64,000 bases of DNA from Gnomoniopsis sp. IMI 355080 (taxonomy: Eukaryota > Ascomycota > Sordariomycetes > Diaporthales > Gnomoniaceae), in assembly GCA_027946555.1 (NCBI GenBank), contig JAPEVC010000159.1, forward strand, positions 22,359 through 86,358. The letters run 5' to 3'. Below are positions 45,645-57,900 of the stretch, in pieces; the stretch's first letter is position 1, and each line of letters begins with the position of its first letter. Position numbers and translations under genes: made by a program. The notes beneath the pieces were generated by a model, which saw nothing but the letters and a program-made list of their open reading frames with translations, was not told where the DNA came from and made no database searches.

Positions 45645-46120
45645 GCTTTTCCGTCACTTCGTCAGGTTGGAGACTGAGCACAAGACCGTGTTGAAGTGGA
45701 TAGGGAGGTCTAACTTATTGATAGGTGGGTGGGAATGAGGGGCAGGCTGTGCGAGGGCGACAGGAAGTAATGAGGTCATCGCGAATGTAATACCAGACGC
45801 GTCGCGTCTCACCAATGCGATTCACATCCCCGCGTCATCACGTGTTTTTTCCGGGATAAGTTTCGACATCACCTCGTTTCCGCATCTCTTATTACATTGC
45901 CCTGCCAGCGTCTCAGCGCCCCCGACCCGCCAGGCTTTCCAAAGTGCGACCATGCTCAACTACGGCGTGATACCTAGGTACTTGTTTCAGAGTTGAATTT
46001 GAGTGTGTAATTTACAACGTAGGAAAGCAATCAGAACATTTCTGAAAAAGCATCGACACATAAATCCAGTCAGTAGTGTATATATATATTTGAAATCATG
46101 GAATAAATGAGTTTTTTTGA
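45645..46120. other. Intergenic
   Basis: The promoter side of DUF2461 (-) and the 3' end of the NACHT-ankyrin gene (-). It contains a palindrome copy at 45971-45980. Confidence 0.55.
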
Positions 46121-49100
46121 CTAATCTATTGGATACTTAGGCCACCTAAATGATGCTGGAATCTCATGATCACCCTCATAATCGCTCTCATAATTTGTCT
46201 CCCAATCGCTCCAATGAAAACTGTCCGGACCACTCTCGGAGTCATAATGATTGGTAGGACCATCAATAAAGTCGTCATGACTTGAACTACCTTCAAGATC
46301 ACTACCATCGACGTCAATCGTCAACCAGACCCGAGGTTCCTCCTGAGAGAGCTTCAGTGTCTCTTGCCAGCCTTGGTTCTCAGGCAGGTTCACATCCGCA
46401 CCCCTAACAATCAACAAAAGCGTAAGGTCTTCATCACCTGCCTCGGCCGCGACCATCAGAGCGCTGCTGGTTCTCCTATCAGCAGGGTCTGTGAGTGAGT
46501 CGTGGTCCACGTATGTTTGGAGGTTGATATCTGCCCCATGATCAAGGAGGATCTTTACCATCTCTTCTCGGTATATTCTTGACCGATTGCAACCTACAGC
46601 GGCCATCAAGGCGCTTCGGAAATCGCCATGGTGCAACACAAGGTTGACTTCTGCACCGTAATCCAAAAGACACTGCACCTCCTCTTGCCAGTCTCTTGAA
46701 ACCGCGCGCACCAAGGCGCTACCATAATGATCGTGCTCCACCTGCAGATTGACATCTGCCCCATTCTCGCAGAGCCAACGAAGCGAGCTGCCACGATATA
46801 GAGGTTGCTCCTTCCTAGTCCAATCAAGCAACGCGATGTTGATATCTGCGCCGCGGTCCAATAGATACTGCTTGATATCTCCCCGTGCATCCTCTGCAGC
46901 TGCCATCGCGAGGGCGTTGCCGTATGTTTCCCCGTGGACAAGGTATGTGTTCGGGTAGCGATAATCCCATCTTGTCACGTGAAGATTCACCTCCGCTCCA
47001 CGGCTGATAAGGAAATCCATCAAATCACCAGCTGACGCGCCATTGAGTAAAGCATTGCCAAGTAGACTCTGACGGTCACTAGAGTCTGAAAACAATTGAG
47101 TGAAGTCGAGTCCACAATCTTCCACCAAGAAATGGACCAGTCCTACATCTCCATAGAGGACGGCCGACCCCAACGCCCATTTTTCATTGATCACGGAGCC
47201 GTCGGTACTGAAATCTGAGGACGAATACGTTGGTTCACCGACTTGCTGTAAGCTGGTGAAGTCCACGCCGAGATCCCTAACACAACGAAGTAGATCAAGG
47301 CTCTCACCTGCCGATCGCCTATCTCGCAAACCAGCAATGAATGCGATGGCGACGGTCTTGTAATGTCCAGTTGCAATGTGGGCGTTGACATCCACATGTG
47401 CATGGCGGACCAGAGCTTCCAAGGCGTCATATCTATGGTTGTAAGCCGCCTGTATTGCAGCTGTGCCACAACCCGGAATGTAATCGGGATCGGGAAGGAG
47501 CATGTTCGGATCAGCCCTGCCATGGTCGATCAAGACCTGCAGAGCCTTGACGGAACCCCGGTGTGCCGCGAGAGCGATCAGGCTACCATAGTGCTTGATG
47601 GATTGGGTAGGGTCCGCGCCTTTTGAGAGCAGGTAACGCACGACATGATCGTAGTCATTGTTGACCGCCTGATACAGGGGGTTGCCCTTGCCTCGCGGCC
47701 AGTCCGGTGAGCAGTGAAACGTTTCAATGAGTATGCGACAAGGCTCAATGTGGCCATTGGCGGACGCCACAGACAACGCCGTGTAGCCCTCGTTTTGCTC
47801 GCTGGGATTCACGCCGGCCGCAAGGAGAGCCTCGACGATTTGAGCGCGGTCAAATTTGCAGGCAACATGGAGTAGACTCCACCCTTTCTTTGAACGCACC
47901 GCCGTATCTATCAGCGGCTCTGAACTTCCACTTGCTTTGCTGTCGATGACGTTACATGGACTCGGCGATGCCTGCCACCAACTCTGCAGGAGGTTGAAGA
48001 ATCCCATGGCGACAATCTGCAAGGAAACACGGCCCTCTGTGGGGGGGAGTTCCAGCCACAGGGCCGAGCCGGAGCCGGGCACCACTTCCACCTTCTCCAA
48101 AGTGTGCAGATTACCCAGAATACCTCGAAACGCAGGACTGCCATCATTGGGGTGGCTGATAAAGTATTTCAAAAGAGCGGCCTGTTTCTCTACAGACAAA
48201 TCTAGATCGCGCAATGTCATAGATCTGTAGGAGCTAGCTTTATCGCCCTGCTTGCTCACTTGCAGTGATCCGTCGTAAAGCCCAACATGTACCATCCACC
48301 AGTCGAAAACATAGCTAACGAAGGGATGGTCCGCGTCTCTAGCAGGTCTCTCACGACGGTTCACTTTGTTCCAGATTAATAGGCCTTTCCACTTAGAGAG
48401 CATGGGCTTTTGGACCCTACCCCTACGGGAGTGAGTCAAACATTGCATGGCTCCAAGGCGTTCTTGTGCAACAAAAGAGCGGGAGGCGTCAATCAGTGTC
48501 ACCAAGCCGACAGACCCGACAAATCCATGCGCATCTAGCAATCTGAAGTGGTGCCCCTCAAAATATTCGGCGACGGAAGCATGAGCAAAGGCCCATGTGT
48601 GAGTTTTAGAGTTTAATGTCAGGAGGTTGGCGCAGAAGTCAAGGAGTTGCTCTTCATCTACCTCGCCCTTGACAATATAGTCGTCGTCCATTGGCTCTTC
48701 GTGGGCTTCTTGTGTGATCAAAGGTCGATTCAAAGGGCTTAATTTCGTGTCGATGTATCTGACAGGATCGATGCGCACAGCTGTCAGAAGCTGTTCGGAC
48801 TCGAGTGGCTTTCTGGCGACCATCACCCACATGATTGCTCGGTCGATGATCTTGGATGCGATTCCAGACGGATCTTCGCCTTGCCTCCTATAGATATCGT
48901 CATAAGTTTCCTTGAGATCATTTGGCAATTTCCCTAGGCGAGCTTCTACTTGATCTAGGAGAGGGAGCTTGAGTAATTCGTAGACTTGAAGAGCAGCCCA
49001 TCGAAACCTATACGTTCCACATAAAATAATCAGCATGTTGAGTAAGATTTAGTTTCGTCGACTTCGCAAAGATGCAGATCGGTAACTTACATTCCCTGGC

Positions 49101-51047
49101 TCTTCTCAAGCAGTTTCAAGACAACTCTCTCTCTTACCTCCCCTGGAATGCCTTTCCATCTGGTGTTGGCATTCGTAATCTTGTCTTTGACGAACTTGGC
49201 AATATCGTCCTGGTTGTCTTCCACACCCACTTCGACGCTGGGCCAGTCTTGAAACTCAGAACTAATATCATTATCAGGCCGGCTCGAGATAAATACTAAC
49301 AGCGGGCGGCTGCTAGACTTCATCAGATTGCTAAGTGTCTTCACCAGGCCCTCGCGGTCGTCTTCTTTGCATTCGTCCAGGGCGTCTAGAATAATAGTAG
49401 TTCTGGGAAATAGATTCATCGACTCGGCAAGCCGCTGCTCACAGAGATCTCGGCTGAGAACCCTCCCCTTTTTCTTACAATCTTTGGCAAGCTCCTTCAA
49501 CGCCGGCTGCATATGGCCTTCGCGATTATAGGATGTCGATAATTGTCGAACGAGGCTTTGCAAGCAAGAAAGTATTGAATTTCGAGACGAATCACTGCGG
49601 CTGAAGTAGAAGAACGCGAGGGCCTCGTCGTGAGCACCGCTGCTCAAAAGACTTCCACTTTTGTGGTCAATGACCTTGGATGTTAGGAACGTCTTCCCCG
49701 TGCCGGCTATGCAAAAGTCAGAAGTGTAGGCGCCTATAGGGAAGGTGGAAATCTCACAAACACCTCGAAGCCAAAACAGAGCACGTCCGCTTGAGGCTTC
49801 CCATGATCCGAACTTCGGGTGTCGCAGCAGCCAGTCACACGTATCAGCCATGCGTTTCTGCACAACTTCATCGTGATGCCCATGGTACGGCACGGCACTC
49901 ATCCACTCCAAATATTCTTGCTCCTTATCTTCGCTTATTGATTCGAGTATTTTAGAGACTCTCTCATCAACACGTGTGATGGGTGCTTCCAAGTCCCGGA
50001 CCCTTTGGAGCAGGTCGCCGCTTATGTGAGCAGACGCCGCCTGGACGCTTTTGGCGAGTTGTTCTTCCAGGGAAGAGAAGGCAGTCACTGTCTCTTTGAT
50101 AGCGTCTGGGTGCAAGAGCGAGTAGCCCGTGCGCTTGAACAGATTCTCGCCCAATAAGTCGACCGCTTTACACAGGAGTTCGAGAGATGCTTTGTACAAA
50201 GCCACTAAGTCATTGTGAAGGACATCCAACGCCTCTGTGGAAGTGTTGGAAGGGTTGAAGGACATTTCGTAGACCCCTCCTCGTGCTGTGGCCTGTGCAA
50301 TCTTATCGGTGATCGTCAGCAGCGCCGCCATCTGGTTCGCCTCGTTCACTGGGATATTCAAGATGGCCTTCACACAGGGCCAGACCTGAGTCACCACTGT
50401 CGGCGCGAACTGAATTCCGATGTCTCCGGCCTTGGTCAGCCACGAAATGATCAGCGCCGTCTGATCCCGCAAAATAATCTCATCCGCAGGGCCTTGACCA
50501 AGCTTGATTCGCCAGGCTCGTTTCTCGCATTCTTCCTGCCGAGCTCGTGTTTGAGATATCAAGTCTGAAATAGCAGACGCAGCCGAGTGATCGGGACTGA
50601 GGCCACTGGCGGTTTTTCCATCCCCGGCAAGCGTCGACAGCTTCTGCTTCTGCTCCGAAGAGAGCTGTTCAAAGGCTTGTTGCCATAGGTCGACTTTGGT
50701 CACGACTTGCCCCGACACAAGGCTGCAGGTGCTCTTGTCATAGCTGTGTTGAGAATTGCTCAAGGCCGGACCGACTTGAGATATGGATGAATCAACAGCT
50801 TCATTATCGATGGTGGTAACAAGAGCAGGTATCGCTTGATTAGAAACCTTTTGATGGTCAGCGCTTTTCTTGGGGGCCTAGAAGACTTGGATCGGAGGTG
50901 GGTACTGACATCCTCATCTCCGGCTCTCGCAGGCACAGATGATGGTCCGGGCTTGGCTATGACTTGGGCTTCAGCATCACGAACAGGAGTTTTTCCCCCA
51001 AAGAGTTTCTTGGCTTTGTCTTTGAGGCTACGCCTGGTATCGGGCAT
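46121..51047 (-). CDS. NACHT-ankyrin NLR-like STAND protein
   Basis: Four exons on the minus strand, 51047..50910, 50847..49758, 49706..49091 and 49007..46121, give 1576 aa. Residues ~70-330 match the fungal NACHT_N region (DLWQQAFEQL, later GVYEMSFNPS and LVALYKASLELL). The NACHT NTPase follows: Walker A GVSGTGKT at 408-415, split by a 51-nt intron; Walker B TIILDALDEC at 513-522; and ISSRPDND near 550. A winged-helix-like segment lies at ~640-760 (DLKETYDDIYRRQ...IMWVMVARKPLES). About a dozen ankyrin repeats fill ~985-1490, several with the ADINL/GADVN loop. An acidic, Trp-rich tail ends the chain. STAND proteins of this kind act in heterokaryon incompatibility and innate immunity: ankyrins sense, NACHT oligomerises, the N-terminus signals. 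The N-terminal 46-residue exon is basic and has no known domain. Both the intron positions and the frame support one intact gene. Confidence 0.9.
49707..49757 (-). other. 51-nt in-frame intron splitting Walker A
   Basis: GTGAGA...GCATAG on the minus strand. It separates R-G-V from G-T-G-K-T; its length is a multiple of three and it has no in-frame stop. Confidence 0.75.
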
Positions 51048-51666
51048 TGTGAATGTTTGATGACACGAAGATGCGCGTGGAGTTTTGGAAGGTTCTTGCA
51101 GAAAGCCAACGGGATCAGGCAGCAGACCTGAAAACCCGCAAGTAAAAAAATCAAGCTGAATTATCTGCAGCTCAGCCCCCGCCACCATGCATATACTGCT
51201 GCCGCACCCCATCCAGTGGCATTTCTGTCCACCAATAAGCAACCTGTGGCGCACGGAACTTGGCGCTTATCACAGAGTGTTCAGATCGGTACTTAAGGTG
51301 CTGTAGAGCGAACGAAAAATCGTAGATGTAGAACATTGGAGCAAGAAGCGAAACTATCATGACAGGTCACAGGTCCATGGGCAGTGGGGATATCTAGCTG
51401 GCTTGAGACCCTGATCTTTCGTTTTGGTGGTCAATGTTTAGGTACCTAGGTATGTAAGAACAGAGAGCGTCTGCATAATGCCCCGCTCCGAATCGAGGGG
51501 CGAAGGACCTGAAGGAAGTGCAGTGGGAAGGATCAAAGTCTCCGAGAAAAGGGTGGACTTCGGGATCCTTCCGCAACGACTACTGCGACTGCGCAATAGC
51601 AGCAACTGCTACTGCAGGGCGTAGGTAGCTACCATGTGTACACATTCTAAATCCTGATGAGCCCCG
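51048..51666. other. Intergenic between APH-like and NACHT-ankyrin genes
   Basis: Promoter of the NACHT-ankyrin gene. A palindrome copy is at 51443-51452, about 400 nt upstream of the start codon. Confidence 0.55.
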
Positions 51667-53412
51667 TCATGTTCCAGCCGGACCCGACGGGGAAGGTGAG
51701 CGGTCCGTCATGGTCCACGGGATAAGACGCGGTTTTGGGATGTCGATGTCGCCCAGTGTACCAGCCAAACATGCTGCCAGAATGGCTCGGGCGTCTTTCT
51801 CATCCCATTCGACAATCTTCTCATCCTCTCGGTCTTCCAGCTTCCATGAGATGAAGGGTTCCATCTGTGCCCTCTCCTTTTCGGAGAGAAGATGCTGTCT
51901 TCCCTTATATCCGCCTTTCTGGAGTAACAGAGCCGTCTTTTTATTCTTGCCAAAGAACTTCTCGTCCACGTACTTCCAATAGATTGGATCGAAGCCATAG
52001 TTTCTCCTTGCACAATAGTCCACGAAGAATTCCCTATTCTCCCAGTTCTGCTTCATGCGTTTTGATACCTGTCCTGAAGAACGGCCGTCTTCGCCTGCTT
52101 CGTCGGTGTCCCCTGGTTGCCGGCGGCGGTGCAGAGCGCCATCTACGTGTCTTGTTTCCTCTCTAGTTCCTCTCAGCTCCGCCTCCTCCATGTCCATGGC
52201 CTGTAAGAATAAGGGAAGATGTCGCTCATACTCCTTAACCCAAGAACTTAAGCCTTTTTCATAGAACTCAGGTTTGTCCACAATGAGCCACCAGGGCAGG
52301 TTATTGTGGAAGGATGCCGGCGCAAAGTAGGACATCTCCCAATCGATAACGCCAACCACATCGTCATTATCATCAAGCAGCACACTGGCAGGCCGCATGT
52401 CATCGCACCACAACTTGAAGACGTCCTTGTCGTAAACCCTCTTTTCCCCAGCCAAACGTCCTTCCCTGGCCAGTTTCCGGAATAGCTGACGAGCTACGTA
52501 TTTCTCGCGACCATCTGGACGACTTAGCACCGCGTTGTTGTGCTGGAAGGCCAGATGCGCGAGGTGCATATCTGCCATCGCCTGGTAGTATTCTGCCGTG
52601 TTATATGTTTTATGGCTCGGCGAGAGGACACTGGGAGGAGTTCCACCCATCGTAACAAGGTCATTTGTGCTCTGTGAAATAGCGCGGTGGTTCACTCCGG
52701 ATATGTGGGACTTATTTGAGATGGGGACCTCGGTTGGTGAAGAAGCCGAAGATGAGGGTGCTAGCAAGCTGGCCTTTGGAGGTTTGGGCAGAGACGGGTA
52801 GCCTATGGCAGTGCCCTCGATTGTGGATAGTTGCAGCATAATGTTTGCCATCTGGCGGTAGGCCTTGAGCAGCGTCTTGTCAGATTGTGTCTTGTCGGAA
52901 CGACGCTTGGTCATGCCACTTCTCTCCACACTCTTTATGTGGTGTAAGATGACGTGCTCCAGACTTTTGGTGTGCTTGATGTATTCCATAACGATGAACG
53001 GTCCATAGCCCGTGGGATTTTCGACCGCCGTACCCCAACCGTAGACCTCTGGCACGGGAATTGTGGTATTATCGCGGACAAGCTTCATAGCAGCGACCTC
53101 GGCGCGTATCTTTTCATCTGGAAAGGCAACAGCGTGAGGGATAGGGACGTGGATCATAGTGGAGAGGCCATCTTCGAACTCTAGCCGCCAGTTGACGTTG
53201 TAGCTGCCGCGGATGCCATTGTGTATCATTTTGGGCAGAGAGAATCCAGGACGGGAAGTTCGTACAAATTCAACCAGCTTAGCCTGGTTGTCCGGATCCA
53301 GTGCAAAATCATTGAGCCACTCGTCTGCGAGACGCTCATTGCGATTATCTACCATGCTATCGACAAACATCCCTCTATCTCTGGGTCTCATTCCAATTTT
53401 TGAGTGCGCCAT
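51667..53412 (-). CDS. Aminoglycoside-phosphotransferase-like (APH) protein, altered active site
   Basis: A single exon of 581 aa from the ATG at 53412; the frame runs 81 nt further but only to a TTG. The N-lobe is visible: GIRGSYNVNWRLEFEDG, then an AEVAAMKLVRD helix, then IPVPEVYGWG and FIVMEYI as hinge. A Ser/Pro-rich insert lies at ~225-275. The catalytic loop reads C336-D-D338-M-R-P-A-S343-V-L, and the metal-binding segment GVIDWE has D357. Fungal APH-like proteins normally have CDDFRPSNVL; the metal-binding Asn is Ser here. The C-terminal part holds many acidic and basic residues. Fungal members are widespread with unknown substrates. It lies head-to-tail upstream of the NACHT-ankyrin gene, 619 nt away, on the same strand. 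Confidence 0.87.
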   Translation of the reverse strand: MAHSKIGMRPRDRGMFVDSMVDNRNERLADEWLNDFALDPDNQAKLVEFVRTSRPGFSLPKMIHNGIRGSYNVNWRLEFEDGLSTMIHVPIPHAVAFPDEKIRAEVAAMKLVRDNTTIPVPEVYGWGTAVENPTGYGPFIVMEYIKHTKSLEHVILHHIKSVERSGMTKRRSDKTQSDKTLLKAYRQMANIMLQLSTIEGTAIGYPSLPKPPKASLLAPSSSASSPTEVPISNKSHISGVNHRAISQSTNDLVTMGGTPPSVLSPSHKTYNTAEYYQAMADMHLAHLAFQHNNAVLSRPDGREKYVARQLFRKLAREGRLAGEKRVYDKDVFKLWCDDMRPASVLLDDNDDVVGVIDWEMSYFAPASFHNNLPWWLIVDKPEFYEKGLSSWVKEYERHLPLFLQAMDMEEAELRGTREETRHVDGALHRRRQPGDTDEAGEDGRSSGQVSKRMKQNWENREFFVDYCARRNYGFDPIYWKYVDEKFFGKNKKTALLLQKGGYKGRQHLLSEKERAQMEPFISWKLEDREDEKIVEWDEKDARAILAACLAGTLGDIDIPKPRLIPWTMTDRSPSPSGPAGT

Positions 53413-54365
53413 AGTGACCTCTCCAACAAAGAAATGATGGCCAGAGAGAGGCGGAGACGAGGTTCGAGGAGTGCAGCAACACGGGCTTGGCAATACGAGC
53501 AGAAGGATTGATTGTGATTGGAGCCAGGCTTCTGATGGTCATGGACTGCGTGAATTATGGACATGGACATCAGGACACAAGTAAGCAATGATGGGGAGAG
53601 CATTTTCGTTTCTGCCTGCTGCGCATTAAATGCCCACCTGCTGCCTAAACACCGATAAGGACAAAAGCTTCAGCAGGTGCTTGCATGTTTCATGTTCTAC
53701 ATCTTCAGCTATTCGCCGCAAACTATGTAACATTGATGACTAGGCCTGATCTGATAATCGGTGGGTGGACGAAACGAAGGCGGGCGGCGCCATGTTCAAT
53801 TTGAGGACCCATCCGAACGCCTTACGTGTACTCACAAGAGGTCTCTCATATTTTGCATGTACAATGTCCCTTGAAAATGTATGGCGATATTCATACATGG
53901 AGGCGTATGTCAATTCTTGATGCCGCGATATCGACATCTACCTAGGTACTCAGGCTTCGATATGAGCCCCAGGCCCAGATAGGAACTTAATCAGACCAGA
54001 GTGACGACGATCCGTTGGGTCTGCGTAGTACGCGGCAACGTGGTTACAATGGATTATGTATTTCTTTGATTCTGTGAAACTATGTATAGATTCTGGACTG
54101 AGGCATTGAAAGAAGCAATAGTCGGCCCTCAGGTGCTGATCAAAGGGATCAAAGGAATTGGATAATCACGCCCGTTAGCTCCCGTCTTTCAGCTCCGATT
54201 TCTGAAATGATCACTTTCTCTCGCCAGTGACGTATTCCGCCTTATTCTACTATATAATATTTTAGTAAGAGCCGAAAGTATGGAGGCACTCTGCTGGTGA
54301 GAATTACAAATCCTCCCAGTCTACTATTTCAACAAGAATAACTTCGAATCAAAAGACTGATCAAA
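53413..54365. other. Divergent intergenic region
   Basis: Promoter sides of the APH-like gene (-) and the six-Cys secreted gene (+), with a palindrome copy at 53939-53948 and the TATA-like box at 54251. Confidence 0.55.
54251..54258 (+). promoter_or_regulatory. TATA-like box of the six-Cys secreted protein
   Basis: TATATAAT, ~108 nt upstream of the ATG at 54366. Confidence 0.5.
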
Positions 54366-54949
54366 ATGAAGCTGCCCCCGTTGGCTCCAATACTTGGCTT
54401 TTACTCACTCTCATGTGTGTCCTTGGCATCTGCACATGCTTTCAATTCGTGCTGGCGCCTGGCTGGCACTACCACAAACCAGCAAGTGTGCTTGGACGTT
54501 GATGTTCCAGACCCTTACGTTAGTGTATGCAGTAAGTATTGGTTTTTTCATTGCCATTGCACTGTTCCTGTCAATACAGCCTCATTCTCATTCATGTAAC
54601 TAATGAATTATTATTTGTTACCTAGTGCCCATCAATTCCCTGCGAACCCAGATTGAAGCAATGTCCACCACCCTTGCAGGGGGAGACGATCTCGTGAGCG
54701 TTAAGGTATTTAAACCGTACACTTGCTATTTCTTCACGTGAGTTACCACCTTTCTTTTATGTATATGTATCAGCCGAATAGCACAATTCTTATGAACAGT
54801 TACTAAATAATATTTTCAGAGGCGGCGACTGCGAAGGCAGTGTGCAGGGTAATAGGTTAGACACTGACTACGTGCAAGTTCTCGGCGGGTCAGGCAATTT
54901 CCAATTCTATCCGGGCATAGTTTTCCGAACCTTTCGTTGTGACGAATAG
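54366..54949 (+). CDS. Small secreted six-cysteine protein
   Basis: Three exons, 54366..54531, 54626..54737 and 54820..54949, give 135 aa. The donors are GTAAGT and GTGAGT, the acceptors CCTAG and TTCAG, and both introns restore frame. Residues 1-25 form a signal peptide (ending ASAHA). The mature part has six cysteines (29, 42, 55, 89, 97, 133) and a beta-rich looking sequence (VSVKVFKPYTCYFF, DYVQVLGGSGNFQFY). I do not recognise a family. The size, the signal peptide and the even cysteine count fit a candidate apoplastic effector or a self-recognition peptide. It lies in a gene-poor 10-kb stretch, between the APH-like gene and a 4.7-kb gap. Confidence 0.78.
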
Positions 54950-57900
54950 TCCAAGCCTGACTACCTACATAGGTACCTAGGTAGGTATTCAGGGTCTCAC
55001 TCAAGGGTTGCGAAATTAGCCCGACGGCTTACTTTCCGGGCAGTCTTAAGGACGGTATTATGTTCAGGCATTCTCATCGATACATACCGAATTCTGATAA
55101 GAAGATGCACGGCCATAGGACAGCAAAATTTGTTGGTATTTTATGGTGCCTGTTATGACATTCCCCCAACATCTTGGCAAGTTGACGTAGATACTCTTAA
55201 ATAATATTTTCGTTTCCTGCACGTGAGTGCTAGGAAACCTAGTACCTTTGATGGCGGATGGCAACTGTTTAAACTTATTTAGCAAAGTGTTGGTTTGAAG
55301 CATACTGGCCTTCTCATTCTATCCGTCCCTTCGTTGTATCACTTGGCTGAGTAGCTCTTATTCACATGTCGTTTTTTTCTCTTTAGAATTGTCCTTGCGT
55401 ATTCACAGAGCGTGATGTTCAATGTATTGCAAGATCCAAGGAGCTTGGGAACTCGTGGACGACCAAATGATGTTGGTGCAATTTTCAAGGTTGGCTCGCA
55501 TCGTCCACATGTTGTGCAAAGGTCAACCCCTTGATGCGACTGGGTGCCGGGTATGCTAGCTCTGAGTACTTAGGTATTTTTCTTTCTTTTGTGATCATTC
55601 ACGAATATTACTTCTAGGTCTAAGGATTTGTACGTGTCAAAGGTGACAACGTTTCCAATATTTCTCTGACAAGGTAGTGGTCAGATTCAGGCGCAAATTG
55701 CCCTCTCCGTGCTTTGGGTATATGCAAGTAGAGGTACACTCCACCCCATCCTTTGAATCTGAGAGCTATGTATTCCCAAATGCCCGAATACTAGGTACAC
55801 CAAGATGTCGTCAGAGACATCTGTTGAAGCCCAAATGCCAAAATACCACGTCAGACATTCAACGAATGAGCCGTTACTGGTGTTTCCTGAAGATGTATGG
55901 AGTCCGGATCCATGGGGGTGGGTCACCCCCAAGCAAAGGGGGGCTGCTATAAACCCACTCGAAACAGCCCATGAAATGTACGTACAGGATGTATGTATGT
56001 ATAAGGTAATTCTACCAGGGTTGCATTATCTCTGCTAAAGTTTCCCACCCACCACCCACCTCATTCGTTTTCCATCCACAAATAGCCCTTGACCCGTACT
56101 TGACCCTATATAGATGCAATCATCAAGCGCAGACAGCCGACAGGGTGAATCGACACAATTGCCAAATATGCTTCTTCCTCGTCTTGTCGTAGGCGGCAGC
56201 ATGCAGTGCCACGTCAGTCATCTCAACGTCACCATCCATCTTGTGATCGGTGCTTGACACCTCTCCCAACAGACGAGAAGGCCTTTGTGCGCAGTGCCAC
56301 CACCCACCCACTACAGTGTCCTGTCAGCCGATGGCGGATGTCTACCCGCCCATCACAAGCTCGCACCGCGGACAGTCCTCCCGTCGTCGAGAGCGAGCCC
56401 GTGAGTTCGAAAGGGTGGATGCCCAATGCCGTCGGCCCAGCATGGGCTGAAAGATGCGTACGCCCGAGTAGTCTCTGCCGAATGATTCTCTCGAACCCTT
56501 TCTAGGTCTACGGCTTCCCGCCACAAAGGAGCTTGATATGACCTGGACGACTGCAGCGGGGAGCCGCTGGGGAGATGGATGGGCCTATCAGGGTGTTTGT
56601 CTCACCGCTGAAAAAGTTGTCACGATTCTGGCGGTGTCGCGACTGGATAGCGACCTGTGAATTCCAAGTGCCGGGTGTGGCCCAGCCCTGTCTTCATTAT
56701 GGATACGAGACGTGCGCGCATGTTATCTTTTGTTTTTTTTGTCTGCGCAATGCTTTGCATCGCAGTTTGCAGCGTGAGGCATGTCGCCGCGGCGCACGTG
56801 CAGGTCCTTCTCACCCTTCCTTGACACAACAGCCACGGCACTTGTGTCTCAATTTCTTGATTACATAGTTGCTTGCGTCTCTCATGCTACCTAGGTACGA
56901 CGCATCACTCTCTTTATCCTTCCAAGGTTGAACACCTCTACTTGATATGTCATACAACCCCATTTTCGATTTTCCAGCTCTTTGAAGATCACCGCGAACG
57001 GCATTGCTTTGGGGTGGCACGACATCTCACCACGACATATGTCAACGTCGGCATGTTACGCGGAACTACCCTTGTTTTTCCTTCTCTTCTTTTCTTTTTG
57101 AAGATGGGTCTTGTCTCACCGCAAGACGTCGGGTCTGCTCAAGGCCCAAATTCTTTTCCAGATGATCAGAATTACGCGGGAACGGGATCCTAGGGCCGCG
57201 GCCAATCGGCTGGCCCTCAACGGCGTGGCGCAAATTTCAAAGAAATAATAAAAAAAGGCTCGGGCTACTGTCCTTTGGGGTGGTCCCCGTGCTGCACGGC
57301 AGGGTGCTTTTTGAATCCGCCAGACGGAGAAGCATCCATACCATCGGAAGCGAGATCAAGCTTCCAAGAGCCGCGCTGTCAAAACTGTCAGTTGACCCTT
57401 GTCTCAACGCCGTCAAGCCACGGGGACTCATACCGGTGCGCCAGAAGCAGTCCGCGACATCAGACGAGGGAGGACAGTCCAACACGTCATCGAGCTCAAC
57501 GCTGGTGAGCGTTACATCTATTTCGTACCCGATCGTTGTCGTCTTGTTTGACAACGCTCGATGATAGATTTGTGCACGGGCAGACGGGCAGACGGCATAG
57601 ATGCAAAGGCCGCAAGAGACAAAAACGTCAAAGAGGCTAGACCGTTCGATGGAGGTTCGAAGGCCCTTTGTCTATACAACACGGGCCCAGACTCGTGGCC
57701 TGTGCTTTGATTTTCGTTGCATACGACGGATGTCCTGCAGTCTGCAAAGATGGTGTGTTGCAACGGTTTTCCAAAGACGCCAAAACATGCACGAGCAGCA
57801 AGGTCCGCGGGTAAGGCGCCTCTTGCATCTGTGGTCCATGAACGTAGACGACATCATCCTTGCCCAACTTAGCATCCTCCGCCTCGTGGCTTGCCATTTG

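Noticed and set aside
53413..53493. N-terminal extension of the APH-like protein
   Set aside because: The longer frame begins with TTG; the first ATG is at 53412.
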